From CAWFXC01 sp963819735 (lineage in GTDB: Bacteria; Actinomycetota; Acidimicrobiia; IMCC26256; DASPTH01), in the NCBI GenBank assembly GCA_963819735.1, contig CAWFXC010000001.1, positions 806,001 to 870,000 on the forward strand: 64,000 nt of DNA. The letters run 5' to 3'. A model generated the notes under the pieces. The model did no database searches and had not been told where the DNA came from. It saw nothing but the letters and a program-made list of their open reading frames with translations. The number at the start of each line of letters is the position of its first letter. Within the stretch, counting starts at the first letter, position 1. This document shows, piece after piece, positions 34,148-41,959 of the stretch. Both the position numbers and the translations under genes were made by a program.

Positions 34148-34643
34148 CCTCCCAGAATTGCTTCCAGGTGTCCCAGCACTCCGGCACCGTGCCCCGGCCG
34201 TCGTGGTGCTCGGGCCAGTTCGCGGGCGGGAGCGCGAGCGGGTTCACGCCGACTTCGGCGCCATACCAGAGGAGGTGCACGCGGCGGACGAAGAACCAGT
34301 GCCCGGCGCGCCGCTCGTACGTGTCGCGGTAGAGGATCGCCTGGTGGATCCAGCGTTCGCCGTCCTGGATCTCGCCCTTGCAGTAGACGCTGCCAGTGGC
34401 GTGCGACTCGTCGACGAGGTCGATCACGTGGGTGCCCACGTTGAGGATGGTGACGCCGACGCCGCGGAGCGACGCGTCGAATGACTGCCGCAGCGCGTCG
34501 CGTCCCCGCTCATCACCGACCCGCACATCGTCGACGAAGAGCTCGACCAACGAGTCGAGATCCCGGGAGTCGACCGCCAACGCGTAGCGGGCCACCAGTT
34601 GACGAATGTCCTCGTAGGTAACGAGTCGGTCGAGGGCGTCCAT
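34140..34643 (-). CDS. SnoaL/NTF2-like protein
   Basis: A 167-residue SnoaL_4-type protein: YEDIRQLVARYALAVDSRDL (9-28), LVELFVDDVRVGDERGRDAL and HVIDLVDESHATGSVYCKGE. It closely parallels the SnoaL protein at 39661 (YRYALALDSRDMDALVELFV). ATG at 34643 begins the first helix; the longer frame to 34856 would overlap the divergent gene. The gene is divergent from the F420 oxidoreductase at 34723 with a shared 79-base promoter region. Confidence 0.8.
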   Translation of the reverse strand: MDALDRLVTYEDIRQLVARYALAVDSRDLDSLVELFVDDVRVGDERGRDALRQSFDASLRGVGVTILNVGTHVIDLVDESHATGSVYCKGEIQDGERWIHQAILYRDTYERRAGHWFFVRRVHLLWYGAEVGVNPLALPPANWPEHHDGRGTVPECWDTWKQFWEGS

Positions 34644-34722
34644 CGGAGGCGGAGCGTAGGGTCGACACCCCGGGGTCGCAACCAACGGATCCGAAGTAGG
34701 GTCGCCCCGCTGGAGGACTGCC

Positions 34723-35733
34723 ATGAAACTGGGTGTCGTATTCGGGTACTGGGGACGCGGGCCACGCGACGGCTTCATCGAGGAGGCGCGCGAAGCCGAA
34801 CGTCTCGGCTTCGACTCCGTGTGGGTCGCGGAGTCGTGGGGCAACGACGCGTTCACCTACGCCGCCTACATCGCCGCGAACACGTCGACGATCCGGATCG
34901 GCACCGGGATCGTCCAGATGGCGGCGCGCACGCCGACGGCCACTGCGATGGCCGCAGTCACGCTCGACCACCTCTCCGGCGGCCGCCTGATCCTCGGGCT
35001 CGGCGTCTCCGGGCCGCAGGTGGTGGAGGGGTGGTACGGCCAGCCGTCGAACCGCCCGCTCGCGCGCACGCGCGAATACGTCGAGATCATCCGACGCGCG
35101 TTGCGGCGGGAAGGACCGCTCGAGTTCGACGGCGAGTTCTATCCGTTGCCGTACCGCGGCGAGGGCAGTCAGGGCCTGGGCAAGCCGCTGAAGATCATGA
35201 CCCACCCTCTGCGCGCCGACCTGCCGATCTTCCTCGGGGCCGAAGGTCCGAAGAACGTCACCCAGACCGCCGAGATCGCCGACGGCTGGCTCCCGCTCTA
35301 CTACTCGCCCTTCCGCCAAGACGTGTACACCGACCAGCTCGCGGGCGCGAAGCCCGGCTTCGAGATCAGCGCGATGGCCAACGTGACCGTCACCGACGAC
35401 ATCGCCGGCGCGCTCCTGCCGGTGAAGGGCATGCTCGGCTTCTACATCGGCGGCATGGGCGCCAAGGGGCAGAACTTCCACACCAAGCTGATGCAGCGGA
35501 TGGGGTTCGAGGAGGAGGCGCTGAAGATCCAGGACCTCTTCTTCGCCGGCAAGCGCGACGAAGCGATCCTCGCGGTACCGGACGACTTCGCCGACGAGAT
35601 CTCCATCGTCGGGCCCCCGTCGCGCATCAAGGAACGACTCGAGGCCTGGCGCGCCAGCCCGGTCACCACCCTCATGGTCGGCGGTCGCGATCCCGAGCAG
35701 CTGAAGGTCGTCCGCGACCTCGTGCTCGGCTGA
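34723..35733 (+). CDS. LLM class F420-dependent oxidoreductase (Rv3520c-like)
   Basis: A 336-residue F420-type luciferase-family enzyme. MKLGVVFGYWGRGPRDGFIE, the GLGVSGPQVVEGWYGQP stretch near 90-106, and GFYIGGMGAKGQNFHTKLMQ near 239-258 define the Rv3520c (TIGR03559) group. It is a clear paralogue of the first domain of the 17934 protein. The good RBS CTGGAGGA precedes the ATG. Downstream lie a thiolase (16-base gap) and a DUF35 protein, the same trio seen around Rv3520c-Rv3523 in the M. tuberculosis cholesterol regulon. Reaction unknown; probably reduction or dehydrogenation of a steroid CoA ester or ketone. Confidence 0.85.
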   Translation: MKLGVVFGYWGRGPRDGFIEEAREAERLGFDSVWVAESWGNDAFTYAAYIAANTSTIRIGTGIVQMAARTPTATAMAAVTLDHLSGGRLILGLGVSGPQVVEGWYGQPSNRPLARTREYVEIIRRALRREGPLEFDGEFYPLPYRGEGSQGLGKPLKIMTHPLRADLPIFLGAEGPKNVTQTAEIADGWLPLYYSPFRQDVYTDQLAGAKPGFEISAMANVTVTDDIAGALLPVKGMLGFYIGGMGAKGQNFHTKLMQRMGFEEEALKIQDLFFAGKRDEAILAVPDDFADEISIVGPPSRIKERLEAWRASPVTTLMVGGRDPEQLKVVRDLVLG

Positions 35734-35749
35734 CCGGCGGCCCCGCAGC

Positions 35750-36919
35750 ATGGCAAGCCATCCGTTCCACGACGTCGCCATCGTCGGCGTGCACAACACG
35801 CGTCAGGCCCGCGTGCTCGAGGGCCACGACTCCCGGTCGATCACGCTCGAAGCCGGCTTCGGCGCCATCGACGACGCCGGCCTCACCCCGCGCGACATCG
35901 ACGGCGTCGTCGGGCAGACCGGATCCGACTTCCTGTACCAGTCGCGGATCGGCCCGGTGTGGCGCTCGATGTCGGGCCTCGGGATCCCGGCGGTGCTCGA
36001 GTCCGCCGCGGCCATCGCCACCGGCTTGGCGTCGACCGTGCTCATCAGCGCGGGCTCGGCCGGCGTCTACACCGAGCGCGCGTCGACCGCGCCGTGGACG
36101 CGTCCGTCGCACGAGTTCGTCGCGCCCTACGGCATGTTCACCGCCGCCGAGTTCGCGCTCATGGCCCGCCGGCACATGCATCTCTACGGCACGAAGCCGG
36201 AGTCGCTGGCCACCGTCGCCGCGACCATCCGCAACAACGGTCACGTGCACCCCGACGCGGTCTACTCCGGGCGCGGACCGTTCACGCCGCAGGACATCCT
36301 CGAGAGTCGGATGATCGCCGACCCCTACCACCTCCTCGATTGCGCGATGACGTCGGAGGGCGGTTGCGCGCTCGTGCTCGCGCGCGCCGACATCGCCCGC
36401 GACCTCGCACGCGATCCCGTGTACGTGCTCGGTGGCAACACCGACCACTTCGGGCCGTCGTACCAGCACCCTCCGTCGTGGGACCTCGGCGGCCACCGCC
36501 GGCCCGACCTCGTCGCGGGCTACGTCGGGCGGCGCGCATCCGAAGACGCGTTCCGCATGGCCGGCCTCGGCCCCACCGACGTCGACGTCTGCGAGTTCTA
36601 CGACCCGTTCTCGTTCGAGATCATCCGCCAGTTCGAGGCGTTCGGCTTCTGCGGCGAGGGCGAAGGGGGCGACTTCGTGATGGACGGCACCATCGAGGTC
36701 GGCGGTCAGTACCCGATCACCACCGACGGCGGCCTGATGTCGTTCAGCCACGGCGGCGCCACCGTGCAGATGCTGCAACGCGTGATCCGCGGCGTGCTCC
36801 AACTGCGCGGCGAGTGTGCGTCGCGCCAGGTCGACGGCGCGGATGTCGCCCTGTGCACCGGCGGCGGGGCCGGCGCGTTGTTCACCGACGTCCTCCTCCT
36901 CGGGAGTGCCCAGCCATGA
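35750..36919 (+). CDS. Lipid-transfer-protein-type thiolase/aldolase
   Basis: A 389-residue thiolase-fold protein of the SCP-x/Ltp group. EAGFGAIDDAGLTPRDIDGV (43-62) and DVCEFYDPFSFEIIRQFEAF near 280-299 match this group; the nucleophile Cys position of classical thiolases is not clear (SAAAIATGLAS replaces the C-SG pattern), as in Ltp aldolases such as Ltp2. Those enzymes cleave side-chain hydroxyacyl-CoAs by retro-aldol reaction together with a DUF35 partner. Such a partner is encoded immediately downstream with an ATGA overlap. Aldolase function is inferred from this pairing; ordinary thiolysis is not excluded. Confidence 0.82.
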   Translation: MASHPFHDVAIVGVHNTRQARVLEGHDSRSITLEAGFGAIDDAGLTPRDIDGVVGQTGSDFLYQSRIGPVWRSMSGLGIPAVLESAAAIATGLASTVLISAGSAGVYTERASTAPWTRPSHEFVAPYGMFTAAEFALMARRHMHLYGTKPESLATVAATIRNNGHVHPDAVYSGRGPFTPQDILESRMIADPYHLLDCAMTSEGGCALVLARADIARDLARDPVYVLGGNTDHFGPSYQHPPSWDLGGHRRPDLVAGYVGRRASEDAFRMAGLGPTDVDVCEFYDPFSFEIIRQFEAFGFCGEGEGGDFVMDGTIEVGGQYPITTDGGLMSFSHGGATVQMLQRVIRGVLQLRGECASRQVDGADVALCTGGGAGALFTDVLLLGSAQP

Positions 36920-37332
36920 CCCTCCTCCAACCGCAGACCGGCGCCATCCGTCCGCCCGACCCGAGCGTGATGTCGCAGCCCTACTGGGACGGTTGCGCTC
37001 GCGGTGAGCTCCTCTTCCAGCGCTGCGCCTCGTGCCAGGGGATCACCCACACGCCCGGGGTGCTCTGCGCGCAGTGCAACGGGCGCGATCTCACGTGGGA
37101 GCGCAGCGCGGGCACCGGATCGATCTACAGCTACACGACGGTCTGGCGTCCGCAGACCCCGGCGTTCACCGTGCCCTACTGCCCGATCATCGTCGACGTC
37201 GACGAGGGCTGGCAGATCCTGTCGAACCTCATCGGGATCGAGGACGACGGGGTCGAAGTCGGCCTGCGCGTCCGCGTCGAGTTCCACCCGCTCCAGGACG
37301 GCTTCCTGCTGCCCTACTTCCGACCCGAGTGA
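36916..37332 (+). CDS. Zn-ribbon/OB-fold (DUF35) protein
   Basis: A 138-residue DUF35 protein. The zinc ribbon is formed by C37, C40, C51 and C54 (FQRCASCQ ... LCAQCNG), followed by an OB fold starting GTGSIYSYTTVWRP. DUF35 proteins bind CoA thioesters and activate Ltp-type thiolases/aldolases. Start ATG at 36916 overlaps the thiolase stop (ATGA), which gives equal expression, as expected for a complex. It parallels Rv3521 beside Ltp3/Ltp4 of M. tuberculosis. The 14-base gap to the following SnoaL gene indicates one operon. Confidence 0.9.
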   Translation: MTLLQPQTGAIRPPDPSVMSQPYWDGCARGELLFQRCASCQGITHTPGVLCAQCNGRDLTWERSAGTGSIYSYTTVWRPQTPAFTVPYCPIIVDVDEGWQILSNLIGIEDDGVEVGLRVRVEFHPLQDGFLLPYFRPE

Positions 37333-37346
37333 ACGGGGGCGACCCA

Positions 37347-37793
37347 ATGTCGAACGTGCCCGACGCCATCGCCATCACCAATCTGCTGTACCGCTACGCG
37401 GAGCTGATCGACGCCGGCGATTACGAAGGCATCGGCGCGCACCTCGGCGACTGCGTGGTCACCACCGTCGGCTCCGACGCCGAGATCGCCGGGCCCGCCG
37501 CCATCGCCGCGATGTACGACACGACCACGCGGAAGTACGAGAACGGCACGCCGCTCACGAAGCACGTCATCACGAACCCCATCGTCGAAGTGGCCGACGA
37601 CGGCCTCACCGGCACGTGCCGCTCGTACTACACCGTGTTGCAGAAGACGGCGGACGCGCCACTGCAACCGATCATCGCCGGGCACTACCGCGACGAGTTC
37701 GCCAAGACCGACGGCGAGTGGCACTTCACCAAGCGGTACATGGGCATCGACCTCGTCGGCGACCTGTCCCGCCACCTCCTGATCACCCTCTGA
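37347..37793 (+). CDS. SnoaL/NTF2-like protein
   Basis: A 148-residue NTF2-fold protein: IAITNLLYRYAELIDAGDYE (8-27), HVITNPIVEVADDGLTGTCR and EWHFTKRYMGIDLVGDLS. It is the last gene of the F420 oxidoreductase-thiolase-DUF35 operon and ends 40 bases before a strong hairpin. In steroid clusters such proteins are candidates for isomerase or dehydratase activity on the intermediate produced by the neighbouring enzymes; no catalytic residues can be assigned with confidence. Confidence 0.8.
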   Translation: MSNVPDAIAITNLLYRYAELIDAGDYEGIGAHLGDCVVTTVGSDAEIAGPAAIAAMYDTTTRKYENGTPLTKHVITNPIVEVADDGLTGTCRSYYTVLQKTADAPLQPIIAGHYRDEFAKTDGEWHFTKRYMGIDLVGDLSRHLLITL

Positions 37794-37833
37794 CCGCGCG
37801 GCCACCCGCAACACCGCGCGCCCAACCACCAAC

Positions 37834-37874
37834 CTGCGTCGCTCGAGGCCCCTCTAGGGCCTCTGGCGACGCAG
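37834..37874. terminator. Two-tier hairpin terminator between convergent genes
   Basis: Outer arms CTGCGTCGC (37834-37842) and GCGACGCAG (37866-37874) enclose inner arms GAGGCCC (37845-37851) and GGGCCTC (37857-37863) with a 5-base loop, separated by a 2-base mismatch on each side. It lies between the convergent SnoaL and SDR genes and has no T-run. Probably a bidirectional intrinsic terminator. Confidence 0.65.
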
Positions 37875-37908
37875 TTCGGGGGGTGAAGGTTGCGGGGAGT
37901 GGCGGGGG

Positions 37909-38700
37909 TCAGCGGCCGAGGCCGGCCAACCGCTCCTGCATCCCGGCGAGGAAGCCGTTGGGATCAGTGGCCTTGGCCGCCGCGGTGGCGGCGTCGCGCT
38001 CGGTCGCGAAGGAGAGGAACTGATCGGTCCCGATCGCGGCGACGATGGCATCGGCCACCACCTCCGGCGCGACGAGCGTGGCCGGGTCCTGCGGGAACGG
38101 CGGATCGTTGCCGTCCTTCGGCGTGCTGAACTCGCTCCGGGTCGAGCCCGGCACCACGAGGTGCGCACGCACGCCAGTCCCCGGCAACTCGAGGTAGAGC
38201 GCTTCGGTGAATTGCTCGAGCGCGGCCTTCGACGCTGCGTACGCGCCGGTACCGAACGACACCATGTGCGCGCCCATCGACGACACGCTCACGACGTGAC
38301 CCCGGCCGCGTTCGATCATCGCGGGCAGCAGCGCGAGGGTGAGGCGCACCGGTGAGAAGTAGTTGATCGCCATGACGCCCTCGACATCGGGCGCGGTCAA
38401 CGCGGTCGCCTTGCGCCGCTTGGGCACGCCGGCGTTGTTCACGAGGACGTCGACTCCCCCGAGCTCCGACGCCACCTTCGCGGCAAACGCATCGATGCCG
38501 TCGAGATCCGCGAGATCGACCGACCACATGCGCGACTCGGCCGAGAACTCGCGACACTCGTGCAGGACGGCGGCGAGTTCGTCCTCGCGACGCGCGCAGA
38601 TCCCCACCGTGGCGCCGGCGCGCGCGAAGGCCACCGCGGTGGCGGCGCCGATCCCCGACGACGCGCCGGTGACGAGCACGCGCGCCGGCGGCTCGCTCAT
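37909..38700 (-). CDS. SDR family oxidoreductase
   Basis: A 263-residue SDR of the type related to yohF/DltE-like enzymes: TGASSGIGAATAVAF (11-25), NNAGVPKRRKATALTAPDVE, VSSMGAHMVSFGTGAYAASK and AHLVVPGSTRSEFSTPKDGN. The catalytic S-Y-K set is present (MG...YAASK). ATG at 38700 overlaps the stop of the upstream epimerase gene by ATGA, so both are co-translated. Substrate unknown; probably an acyl-CoA or steroid ketone. Confidence 0.85.
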   Translation of the reverse strand: MSEPPARVLVTGASSGIGAATAVAFARAGATVGICARREDELAAVLHECREFSAESRMWSVDLADLDGIDAFAAKVASELGGVDVLVNNAGVPKRRKATALTAPDVEGVMAINYFSPVRLTLALLPAMIERGRGHVVSVSSMGAHMVSFGTGAYAASKAALEQFTEALYLELPGTGVRAHLVVPGSTRSEFSTPKDGNDPPFPQDPATLVAPEVVADAIVAAIGTDQFLSFATERDAATAAAKATDPNGFLAGMQERLAGLGR

Positions 38701-39620
38701 CCCGGGCTCGACGCGTCGAGGTGACGGGCCTCGTAGGACTGGCGCAGGCCGTCGCGCCAGTCGACCCGGCACGGCCCGGTGATCGCCAGCCGCGTCGTGG
38801 CGTCGGCGATCGATCCACGCGACGTACCCGGCGTGGGCACCGCATTGACCTGCACGTCGCGACCGATCAGCTCGGCGAAGTACGCGCACCACTCCTGCAC
38901 GCTGACCGGATCGTCGCCGCCCCAGTTGACGATCCGGGCGGGAACCGTCGCCGCCTCGAGCAGCGCCGCCGTCTGCTCGTTGATGTCGTCCTCGTGGATC
39001 AGGCTGTAGGGGCACGGATCCCAGCGCGTCGTCACCGGCTCCCCGCGGACCGCGGCGTCGAGGTGGTAGACGGGCAAACCACCGTTCGGCCCGTACGACG
39101 CGTTCATGCGGGCGATGACGACGGGAAGGTCGAAGGCGCGCGCGCAATAGCGCGCCACCGCCTCCTGCGCGATCTTCGACATCGAATAGGGCGGTGAGAG
39201 GGCCGAGTTGACCTCTCCGAGGGGATCGGTCTCGTGGTACACGTGGAGCGCGTCGTCGTGCGGTCGGTACACCGACTGCGTCGACATCACCAGCGCCGCT
39301 TTCGCCCGCCGGCAGTGCGCGAGGAGCAGGCCCGTCCCCTCGGCGTTCACCCGGATGGCCTCGTCGAACTGCGGCCCCGGGCCCTGGAATGCCGCGAGGT
39401 GCAGCACGTAGGTGAAGTCGTCGGGCACGTCGGTGAAGTCGCCGTCGGCGATGTCGCAGACACGCGTGGTCACCCCGAGGGCGTCGACCTCAGCCCGGGT
39501 AGCCGCATCGCCGAAGCGGGCGATCCCCCACACCTCGTTGTCGCGGGCGAGGAAGCGGGCGAGTGGGAACGCGATCTGCCCGGCCGGCCCGGTGATGAGG
39601 ATCTTCTCGCCCGACAGCAC
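38697..39620 (-). CDS. NAD-dependent epimerase/dehydratase family protein
   Basis: A 307-residue extended SDR: nucleotide loop ITGPAGQIAFPLARFL (9-24), LHLAAFQGPGP, serine in MSTQSVYR and YSMSK catalytic pair. The proline-rich GP-AGQ loop departs from the GxxGxxG consensus. Extended SDRs include 3-beta-hydroxysteroid dehydrogenase/isomerases as well as sugar epimerases, and both are possible here given the surroundings. ATG at 39620 is 40 bases from the divergent SnoaL gene at 39661. Confidence 0.8.
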   Translation of the reverse strand: MLSGEKILITGPAGQIAFPLARFLARDNEVWGIARFGDAATRAEVDALGVTTRVCDIADGDFTDVPDDFTYVLHLAAFQGPGPQFDEAIRVNAEGTGLLLAHCRRAKAALVMSTQSVYRPHDDALHVYHETDPLGEVNSALSPPYSMSKIAQEAVARYCARAFDLPVVIARMNASYGPNGGLPVYHLDAAVRGEPVTTRWDPCPYSLIHEDDINEQTAALLEAATVPARIVNWGGDDPVSVQEWCAYFAELIGRDVQVNAVPTPGTSRGSIADATTRLAITGPCRVDWRDGLRQSYEARHLDASSPG

Positions 39621-39648
39621 GCCGCGGGACGCTAACAGCCCGGACAGT

Positions 39649-39654
39649 TATCCT
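39649..39654 (+). promoter_or_regulatory. -10 box TATCCT of a probable leaderless transcript
   Basis: TATCCT fits the actinobacterial TANNNT -10 element and stands exactly 6 bases before the GTG at 39661, the spacing expected when transcription starts at the initiation codon itself. No Shine-Dalgarno sequence is present in the gap. This supports the 39661 start. Confidence 0.55.
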
Positions 39655-39660
39655 GCGCCC

Positions 39661-40224
39661 GTGTCCCGTCTCGGATCCTGGAAGCCCACCACCGTCGAGG
39701 ATCGCCTCGACCGGATGGAATCGTTGGCGAGCATCCGCCAGCTCCCCTACCGCTACGCGCTGGCGCTCGATTCCCGCGACATGGACGCGCTGGTCGAGTT
39801 GTTCGTGCCCGACGTGCGCGTCGGACGCGACGAGTCCGGCCGCGCCGCGCTCCACGCGTGGTTCACCCGCACGATGCGCGTCCCGCACACCTCGATCCAC
39901 TTGGTCGGCAACCACATCATCGACTTCGACGACGCCGACCACGCGCACGGAATCGTGTACTGCCGCGACGAGCTCGAACGCCCCGCCTCCGGGGAGTGGG
40001 AGATCGGGATGCTGCAGTACTGGGACTCCTACGTGCGCGTCGACGGCGAGTGGTGCTTCCAGCGGCGGAAGTTCCACCGGTGGTACATGGTCGACGCGCT
40101 GACCCGTCCGGCCCACGGCGCCGGAGTGGGCGACAGCCACGACGCGTTGCAGACCAACCTGCTGCCCGACGCGTTCGAGTCGTGGGGACGATTCTGGGAG
40201 CAGGCCGCCGCCGACGGCGGGTGA
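39661..40224 (+). CDS. SnoaL/NTF2-like protein
   Basis: A 187-residue SnoaL_4 protein with IRQLPYRYALALDSRDMDAL (23-42) and VELFVPDVRVGRDESGRAAL, then HLVGNHIIDFDDADHAHGIV. It is similar enough to the 34140 protein to be its paralogue. GTG at 39661 is favoured by the leaderless promoter; the ATG at 39715 would give a shorter protein starting at the first helix. Divergent from the epimerase/SDR pair. Followed after 125 bases by the GMC oxidoreductase. Confidence 0.8.
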   Translation: MSRLGSWKPTTVEDRLDRMESLASIRQLPYRYALALDSRDMDALVELFVPDVRVGRDESGRAALHAWFTRTMRVPHTSIHLVGNHIIDFDDADHAHGIVYCRDELERPASGEWEIGMLQYWDSYVRVDGEWCFQRRKFHRWYMVDALTRPAHGAGVGDSHDALQTNLLPDAFESWGRFWEQAAADGG

Positions 40225-40349
40225 CCACAACCCGGGTGCCTGGCTTCGCCGCCTGGGTGATCCCGCGAGCGGGTGATCCAACGACCTGAGCCAGGCGAAG
40301 AGTGGGCGTACCGACAGGCCGTGCGACGCGCGGACGGAGGGAGTCCGAG

Positions 40350-41918
40350 GTGTACGACTTCGTGGTCGTGGGGGCGGGTTCGGCGGGCTGTGTGCTCGCG
40401 GCGCGACTGAGCGAGGACCCTTCGTGCAAGGTCCTGCTCCTCGAAGCCGGTCCCGCCGACCGGAAGCTGGAGATCCGCATCCCGGCGGCGTTCAACAAGC
40501 TGTTCAAGACCCGCTACGACTGGGCCTACGAGACCGAACCACAGGCCGAGCTCGACGAACGGGCACTGTTCTGGCCCCGGGGCAAGACGCTCGGCGGGAG
40601 CTCGTCGCTCAACGCACAGATGTACGTGCGGGGCAACCGACTCGACTACGACGCGTGGGCCGAGCGGGGCAACCCGGGGTGGGGCTACGACGACGTGCTG
40701 CCGTACTTCCGTCGCTCGGAGAACTTCGAGCGGGGCGCGACCGCGGAGCGCGGGAGCGGCGGCCCGCTCAACGTGGCCGAGCTGCGCGACCCCAACCCCA
40801 CGACCCTCGCGTTCCTGGAAGCCGCTCAGGAAGCGGGCATCCCGCGCGCCGACGACGTGAACGGCCCGACGCAGGAAGGCGTGGCGCCCACCCAGGTCAC
40901 CCAGAAGGGAGGCCGCCGGTGGAGCGCGGCCGACGCGTACCTCCGGCCCGCGCGTAAGCGCCGCAACCTCGTCGTCGAGACCGGCGCCGCGGTGTCGCGC
41001 ATCGTGCTCGACGGCACGCGCGCGGTCGCAGTCGAGTATGCCGTCGACGGCCAAGCGCGTCGAGCCGACGCGGTCGGTGAGGTCGTCGTGTCGGGCGGCG
41101 CGATCAACTCGCCGCAACTGCTGATGCTCTCGGGCATCGGCCCGGCCGACCACCTGCAATCGTTCGGGATCCCGGTCGCGCAGGACCTCGCCGGAGTCGG
41201 GCAGAACCTGCTCGACCATCTTGCGGTCGTGAACGTCGTGCACTCGCGGGAGCCGGTCACGCTGGCGGCCGCCGAATCGATCCCGAACGTGGCGCGCTTC
41301 CTCGTCGCCGGGCGCGGGATGCTCACCTCCAACATCGCCGAGGCTGCCGGCTTCGTGCGCAGCGACCCGCTGCTCCCGGCGCCTGATCTCGAGATCGTGT
41401 TCGCGCCGGTTCCGTTCCTCGACCACGGCCTCGCACCACCGCCCGGGCACGGGATCACGGTGGGCGCGGTCGCGTTGCAGCCCCGCAGCGTCGGCGCCAT
41501 CAGCCTCCGCAGCGCCGACCCCACGCAACCACCGCGCATCGAACCGGGCTACCTGTCCGACGACGACGGCGCCGACCTCCGCGTCCTGGTCGAGGGGCTG
41601 AAGCTCACCCAACGGATCCTCGACGCGCCCGCGCTGGCCCGCTACGCGGGTGAGCCGATGGTGCCCGCGACCCGGCTGACGCGCGACGACGAGTTCGCCG
41701 AGCACGTCCGCCGTTACGCCGAGTCGCTCTACCACCCCGTCGGCACGTGCCGCATGGGCACCGACGACGGCGCCGTGGTCGATCCCGACCTCCGGGTGCA
41801 CGGGATCGATCGCCTCCGCGTGGTCGATGCGTCGGTGATGCCGACGATCCCGCGCGGCCACACCCACGCCTCGACGGTGATGATCGCCGAGAAGGCCAGC
41901 GACCTGTTGCGCGCCTGA
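40350..41918 (+). CDS. GMC family FAD oxidoreductase (choline/alcohol dehydrogenase-like)
   Basis: A 522-residue GMC flavoprotein. The FAD dinucleotide loop GAGSAGCVLAARLSE is at 8-22, the second GMC signature FWPRGKTLGGSSSLNAQMYV near 71-90, and SGGAINSPQLLMLSGIGP near 247-264. The C-terminal YHPVGTCRMG supplies the first catalytic His and RGHTHASTVMIAEKASDLL the second residue (His where many have Asn). It oxidises a primary or secondary alcohol, possibly a sterol or terpenoid. GTG at 40350 directly precedes the FAD loop; GGAGGGAGT serves as RBS. The 125 bases before it hold no gene, only a repeated GGGTGATCC. Confidence 0.88.
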   Translation: MYDFVVVGAGSAGCVLAARLSEDPSCKVLLLEAGPADRKLEIRIPAAFNKLFKTRYDWAYETEPQAELDERALFWPRGKTLGGSSSLNAQMYVRGNRLDYDAWAERGNPGWGYDDVLPYFRRSENFERGATAERGSGGPLNVAELRDPNPTTLAFLEAAQEAGIPRADDVNGPTQEGVAPTQVTQKGGRRWSAADAYLRPARKRRNLVVETGAAVSRIVLDGTRAVAVEYAVDGQARRADAVGEVVVSGGAINSPQLLMLSGIGPADHLQSFGIPVAQDLAGVGQNLLDHLAVVNVVHSREPVTLAAAESIPNVARFLVAGRGMLTSNIAEAAGFVRSDPLLPAPDLEIVFAPVPFLDHGLAPPPGHGITVGAVALQPRSVGAISLRSADPTQPPRIEPGYLSDDDGADLRVLVEGLKLTQRILDAPALARYAGEPMVPATRLTRDDEFAEHVRRYAESLYHPVGTCRMGTDDGAVVDPDLRVHGIDRLRVVDASVMPTIPRGHTHASTVMIAEKASDLLRA

Positions 41919-41936
41919 CCGACGCGCCTGACCGAC
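41911..41936. repeat. Tandem 13-base duplication at a gene end
   Basis: GCGCCTGACCGAC occurs twice without a gap (41911-41923, 41924-41936). The first copy contains the TGA stop of the GMC gene; the second supplies one arm of the downstream hairpin. Confidence 0.75.
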
Positions 41937-41959
41937 GGGCGCGCGCCGCCCGCGGTCAG
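41928..41959. terminator. GC-rich hairpin between convergent genes
   Basis: Arms CTGACCG (41928-41934) and CGGTCAG (41953-41959) with an inner GC-rich stem form a hairpin in the 37-base gap between the GMC gene and the convergent cobalamin-binding protein gene, whose stop codon lies in the second arm. Confidence 0.5.

Noticed and set aside
40225..40349. Possible hairpin between the SnoaL and GMC genes
   Set aside because: The candidate arms (GCCTGGC/GCCAGGC) are short and interrupted; only a repeated GGGTGATCC is clear.
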